64,000 bases of DNA, taken from positions 1,689,495-1,753,494 of the forward strand of contig NZ_JAWXCX010000001.1 of assembly GCF_033845285.1 (NCBI RefSeq), written 5' to 3'. Positions 61,041-64,000 of the stretch are shown here, piece after piece. The translations under genes were made by a program, and so were the position numbers. This DNA is from Marinococcus sp. PL1-022. Its GTDB lineage: Bacteria > Bacillota > Bacilli > Bacillales > Marinococcaceae. The first letter of the stretch is position 1, and each line of letters starts with the position of its first letter. The notes under the pieces were generated by a model. The model was not told the origin of the DNA. It did not search any database and saw only the letters and a program-made list of their open reading frames with translations.

Positions 61041-62687
61041 CTATAAAACGATCGCCACTGCATGTACCAGGGCCAGTCTGGCTGTTAGTTCCTCGTCCTC
61101 CGTTTGTATGCGGACCTGGCCGTAGTATTTGTTAAAGCTCTGGCTTAAATGAATCAAATACTTGGCCAAAACCGAAGGCTCACTCTGATGGTAGCTTCTT
61201 TCAATAACCGATGGAAAAGCTGCCAGCTTTTTGATGACATTCCAGCTCGGAGCATCCGTTAACCCCTGCTCCACCGACGACGGCTGATAACCAGCTTTCC
61301 TTAAGATCGAACAGGCTCTTGCATGCGTATACTGGATATACGGTCCCGTCGTCCCTTCAAACCGAAGCATATTCTCCAGCTGAAATTCGATGTTATGTTG
61401 CCGTTCGTGCTTTAAATCATGAAAAATAATCGCCCCTACACCGACCATTCGCGCGGTCTCTTCCTTGGGCCCGAGCTCCGGGTTTTTCTCCTCAATGCTT
61501 CGCTGGGCCAGATCAATGGCCTCCTGAATCACTTCTTCCAGTAAAATCACTTTTCCTTTTCTCGTCGACATTTTCTTTCCGTTTTGCAGGATAAAGCCAA
61601 ACGGGATGTGGACCATCCCCTTCGCCCAGTCGTAGCCCATCTTTTCCAGAACCAAAAACAGCTGTTGAAAATGCAGGCGCTGCTCGTCTCCGACAATGTA
61701 ATACGATTGATCAAACCCGTACTGCTGATGCCGATAGATGGCCGCAGCCAGATCCCGCGTGGCGTACAGCGTAGCCCCGTCGGATTTTCGAATCAGGCAC
61801 GCCGGCAGCTGATGCTCGCTCAAATCGACAACCTCTGCTCCTTCGGATGTCTCGAGCAGTCCCTTCTCTTGAATCAGCTGCGCCATCCCCTTCATCTGAT
61901 CGTTATAAAAGGCTTCGCCCTGGTATGTATCAAACGCTATACCCAACAGATCGTAAATCTTTGAGAATTCCTGCAGGGATTCGTACCGAAACCACCGCCA
62001 GAGACGGGCCGCTTCTTCCTCCCCCTGCTCCAGCTTTCGGAACCACTGCCGGGCCTCTTCCTCCAGATGCGGTTCAGCCTCCGCTTTTTCATGAAACAGC
62101 ACATACAAGTCCAGCAGCTTTTTAATCGTATTCCGTTGTACCTGCTCCTCTGATCCCCAGCGCATATAGGCCACCATTAATTTCCCAAACTGGGTTCCCC
62201 AGTCACCTACATGGTTAATTTTCACCGGGGTGTATCCACACTTTTCTACAATGTTCGCCATAGCGTTACCGATCACCGTCGACCGTAAATGCCCCATGGA
62301 AAACGGCTTGGCAATATTGGGTGACGAAAAATCCAGTGTAATCGTTTTTCCTTCGCCCCATGTCTGCGTCCCGTAATGGCTTTTTTCTTGTTGAATGCGC
62401 TGAAGAAGCTGCCCGCTGACGGCGGCTTTGTTTAAAAACCCATTCACATACGGTCCGTCGGCCACCACTTGTTCAAACAACGGGCTGTGGATGCTGTCAG
62501 CGAGACATTCAGCGATCTCCTTCGGACTGGTTCGGAAATGCCTGGCCAACACAAAGCAGGGAAAGGCCAGATCTCCCTGCCCGTCATGTTTTGGGTGTTC
62601 AATTAACGCCTGAATCTCCTCCATCTCCAGTACGTGCTCAACGTGCGGTAAAATGGCTTCGGCATACTGTGTTTCATATTCCATCAT
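61041..62687 (-). CDS. argS: Arginyl-tRNA synthetase with amber codon 14 codons before the natural end
   Basis: Class I aaRS charging tRNA-Arg. SPNIAKPFSMGHLRST is the HIGH-type motif, KMSTRKGK the KMSKS-type motif, and the C-terminal anticodon-binding helical domain is present up to LVHAVAIVL. There a TAG stop (61041-61043) interrupts; in the same frame EGLRILGVQAPKEM and a TGA follow (to 60996), which is the normal ArgS ending. So 548 residues instead of about 563. The lost tail packs against the anticodon-binding site in ArgS structures, so activity is doubtful unless TAG is read through. A T-box leader with an Arg specifier is upstream. A second argS elsewhere is expected. Confidence 0.88.
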   Translation of the reverse strand: MMEYETQYAEAILPHVEHVLEMEEIQALIEHPKHDGQGDLAFPCFVLARHFRTSPKEIAECLADSIHSPLFEQVVADGPYVNGFLNKAAVSGQLLQRIQQEKSHYGTQTWGEGKTITLDFSSPNIAKPFSMGHLRSTVIGNAMANIVEKCGYTPVKINHVGDWGTQFGKLMVAYMRWGSEEQVQRNTIKKLLDLYVLFHEKAEAEPHLEEEARQWFRKLEQGEEEAARLWRWFRYESLQEFSKIYDLLGIAFDTYQGEAFYNDQMKGMAQLIQEKGLLETSEGAEVVDLSEHQLPACLIRKSDGATLYATRDLAAAIYRHQQYGFDQSYYIVGDEQRLHFQQLFLVLEKMGYDWAKGMVHIPFGFILQNGKKMSTRKGKVILLEEVIQEAIDLAQRSIEEKNPELGPKEETARMVGVGAIIFHDLKHERQHNIEFQLENMLRFEGTTGPYIQYTHARACSILRKAGYQPSSVEQGLTDAPSWNVIKKLAAFPSVIERSYHQSEPSVLAKYLIHLSQSFNKYYGQVRIQTEDEELTARLALVHAVAIVL

Positions 62688-62717
62688 CTGCTTTTCCTCC
62701 TAAATATGGCATAAAAA

Positions 62718-62945
62718 AATCCCGCCTCTGATTAGAGACGAGATATCACCCGCGGTACCACTCCGATTGTTCCGAAGAACCTTCTTGCCCATTGGTAACG
62801 AAATGACCCGACGGTTCCTACTTGATTTCAGACCGTTCCTCCAAAGTGCGCTTCATCACGCGCTGTCTCCCAGGCTTCCACCATCCCTGAGTCGCTGCAG
62901 ACAGGCCGCATCATTACTCTCTTCTTCCCCGGATATGATTTATTA
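62718..62945 (-). promoter_or_regulatory. T-box riboswitch of argS (Arg, CGC specifier)
   Basis: On the minus strand the T-box sequence CGGAGTGGTACCGCGGG lies at about 62748-62766, followed by a terminator stem ATCTCGTCTCT / AGAGGCGGGAT and seven T (62714-62745). Upstream, Stem I is long, with the specifier region GAAG-CGC-ACTTTGGAG, so CGC (62848-62850) is the specifier codon, which is Arg and agrees with the gene. Uncharged tRNA-Arg would favour the antiterminator. Confidence 0.92.
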
Positions 62946-62952
62946 ATGATGA

Positions 62953-62981
62953 AGTATATACGTGAAGGATGGAAAAATCAA
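62953..62981 (-). promoter_or_regulatory. SigA promoter of argS
   Basis: Minus strand -35 TTGATT (62976-62981), 17-base spacer, -10 TATACT (62953-62958), just upstream of the T-box leader. Confidence 0.72.
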
Positions 62982-62994
62982 CCTTAAAATTACA

Positions 62995-63012
62995 AATGTG
63001 GTTTTCAACGCT
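62995..63012 (+). repeat. 18-bp direct repeat, right copy
   Basis: Second copy of AATGTGGTTTTCAACGCT, 14 bases upstream of the argS -35 box. Flanking bases differ from those of the left copy. Confidence 0.75.
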
Positions 63013-63166
63013 GTATTTTTTCCATAAATTGTGATATTTTAACAGCAGTCATACTGACATTAATACAACATCTCTATCCAATAAAGCATTCTCAAGAAAG
63101 GACGAAAGCCCATGTAGGCAGCTCATCTTTTTCCCATATAAAAACTAAATACTAGTGGGTGATATG

Positions 63167-64000
63167 ATGAGCCGTAAGCGTTCGTTCTTTTTGTTGCTGA
63201 GTAATCAGTCTATCGCCAGTGCCGGCGATATTTTTTATCTTGTAAGTATCATCAGTGTTGTTTACGAGCGCACTTCCTCCGTGTTTCTCGTTTCTCTTAT
63301 CCCTTTTATCAATACATTTTCCCGGTTTCTCGGCGGGCTGTTCGCTCCCTGGATACTGGAAAAAGGGAACCTGAGACCGATTTTAGCTGCAGCCTCGACA
63401 GGCAAAGGGCTACTGTTGATGATTCTGCCCGTGCTTCTACCGACAGGCGTCGGGTCTTCATTCTTAATGTGGGCGCTGACGGTTGTAGGCCTGATTGCCG
63501 TACTGGACAGCTGGATCACGCCAGCCCGGAATGCTTTTCTCCCGAGAATCGTCCCCCGACATTCGCTGGTTCGGGCAAACAGCCTGATGGCCATGTCGGA
63601 TCAATCGATTCAATTGGCCGGATGGCCTGTCGGCGCTCTATTCATCGTACTGTTTCCACCAGACGTGGTGCTTATGGGCACCTCCCTTACCTTTATGATG
63701 ATTTCTTTCCTGCTTCTGGGTGTTCGTATTGAGGATAGCGACGCTTCTTTTCAAACATCATCAGCCTCCTCGATGATTGAAACCCTTCAATCGGGATGGA
63801 GGTATGTATGGAAGCATCGTCCGCTGCGCACCATGTTTATTGTCGATGGCATCACTTCTTTAACAGGGGCCATCTGGATCGCTGCGTTATTGTATGTGTA
63901 TGTTGCCGATGTGCTGCAGGAGAATGAACCGTGGTGGGGATACATCAATGCTTCGTTTTTCGCCGGACTGATAATTGGAGGCATGCTCTGCTTCCGGTTT
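63167..64000 (+). CDS. MFS transporter, partial (3' end off window)
   Basis: From ATG 63167 (or 63164) the frame stays open to the window edge, 278 codons. The protein starts MSRKRSFFLLLSNQSIASAG and shows repeated hydrophobic segments: YLVSIISVVYERTSSVFLVS, FINTFSRFLGGLFAPWILE (MFS loop 2-3 region), VLDSWITPARNAFLPRIVP, and WKHRPLRTMFIVDGITSL. It resembles MFS_3/EntS-like exporters. The ribosome-binding site (GTGGGTGAT) is weak. Function unknown. Confidence 0.78.
   Translation, partial: MSRKRSFFLLLSNQSIASAGDIFYLVSIISVVYERTSSVFLVSLIPFINTFSRFLGGLFAPWILEKGNLRPILAAASTGKGLLLMILPVLLPTGVGSSFLMWALTVVGLIAVLDSWITPARNAFLPRIVPRHSLVRANSLMAMSDQSIQLAGWPVGALFIVLFPPDVVLMGTSLTFMMISFLLLGVRIEDSDASFQTSSASSMIETLQSGWRYVWKHRPLRTMFIVDGITSLTGAIWIAALLYVYVADVLQENEPWWGYINASFFAGLIIGGMLCFRF

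Noticed and set aside
1-64000. CRISPR arrays, tRNA or rRNA genes, insertion sequences
   Set aside because: No regularly spaced repeats, no tRNA-like or rRNA-like sequence and no transposase motif were noticed while reading both strands; a short element could be missed without computation.

Overview
The window looks like a chromosome segment of a halophilic or haloalkaliphilic, carotenoid-making member of the Bacillaceae that has probably lost sporulation (a Marinococcus-like lineage would fit; this is inference). Three things point there. The left 24 kb keeps the Bacillus order resE-resD-rluB-scpB-scpA-ypuF-ribT-ribHBAED-ppiB-lysA-punA-deoB-xerD-fur-nudF. Exported proteins are very acidic. 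The sporulation genes that normally sit inside this block (spmAB/dacB, the spoVA and sigF operons, spoIIM) are absent at the expected junctions.

Region by region. 1-4.5 kb: cobalamin uptake (btuF, btuC, btuD) ending in a PduO-type cobalamin adenosyltransferase, with a methyltransferase upstream. 4.5-9.7 kb: ResDE two-component system, RluB, condensin partners ScpAB. 10-14.8 kb: riboflavin genes under an FMN riboswitch. 14.8-21.7 kb: ppiB, lysA, and a nucleoside salvage run deoB, two tandem purine nucleoside phosphorylases, pdp, then xerD. 21.9-24.7 kb: fur with PerR/Fur-type boxes, nudF, uppP, a free-standing IIA-Glc protein. 25-28.3 kb: acyltransferase, glycosyltransferase and CrtN-family desaturase, the decorating end of a C30 carotenoid pathway.

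29-44.7 kb is the main accessory island. A ten-gene minus-strand catabolic operon holds an SDR, cupin, tandem SnoaL-like protein, amidase, CUT1 sugar ABC transporter, HisD-family dehydrogenase, alpha/beta hydrolase and HpcH aldolase. It is followed upstream by a LacI regulator, a second HisD-family dehydrogenase, a GH120 beta-xylosidase and an AraC regulator. Four near-identical palindromes (consensus TTGAATAC|GTATTCAA) mark the LacI regulon, and CcpA cre-like sites overlap two of its promoters. The substrate is not recognisable and the set looks like an uncharacterised sugar-derivative pathway.

44.7-52.5 kb: SDR, DUF4256, PhzF, an Rrf2/thioredoxin-reductase-like pair, ohr/ohrR, a CrtI-like oxidoreductase and an MDR oxidoreductase. 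52.7-57.7 kb: TetR, P450, Spx-like protein, ferredoxin, second P450 and a broken SDR. 58-60.2 kb: TetR plus a 14-TM drug exporter, AT-rich and probably acquired. 60.6-64 kb: GrpB fragment, a T-box-controlled argS interrupted by an amber codon near its end and flanked by an 18-bp direct repeat, and the start of an MFS gene. No rRNA, tRNA, CRISPR array, transposase or phage gene was seen.
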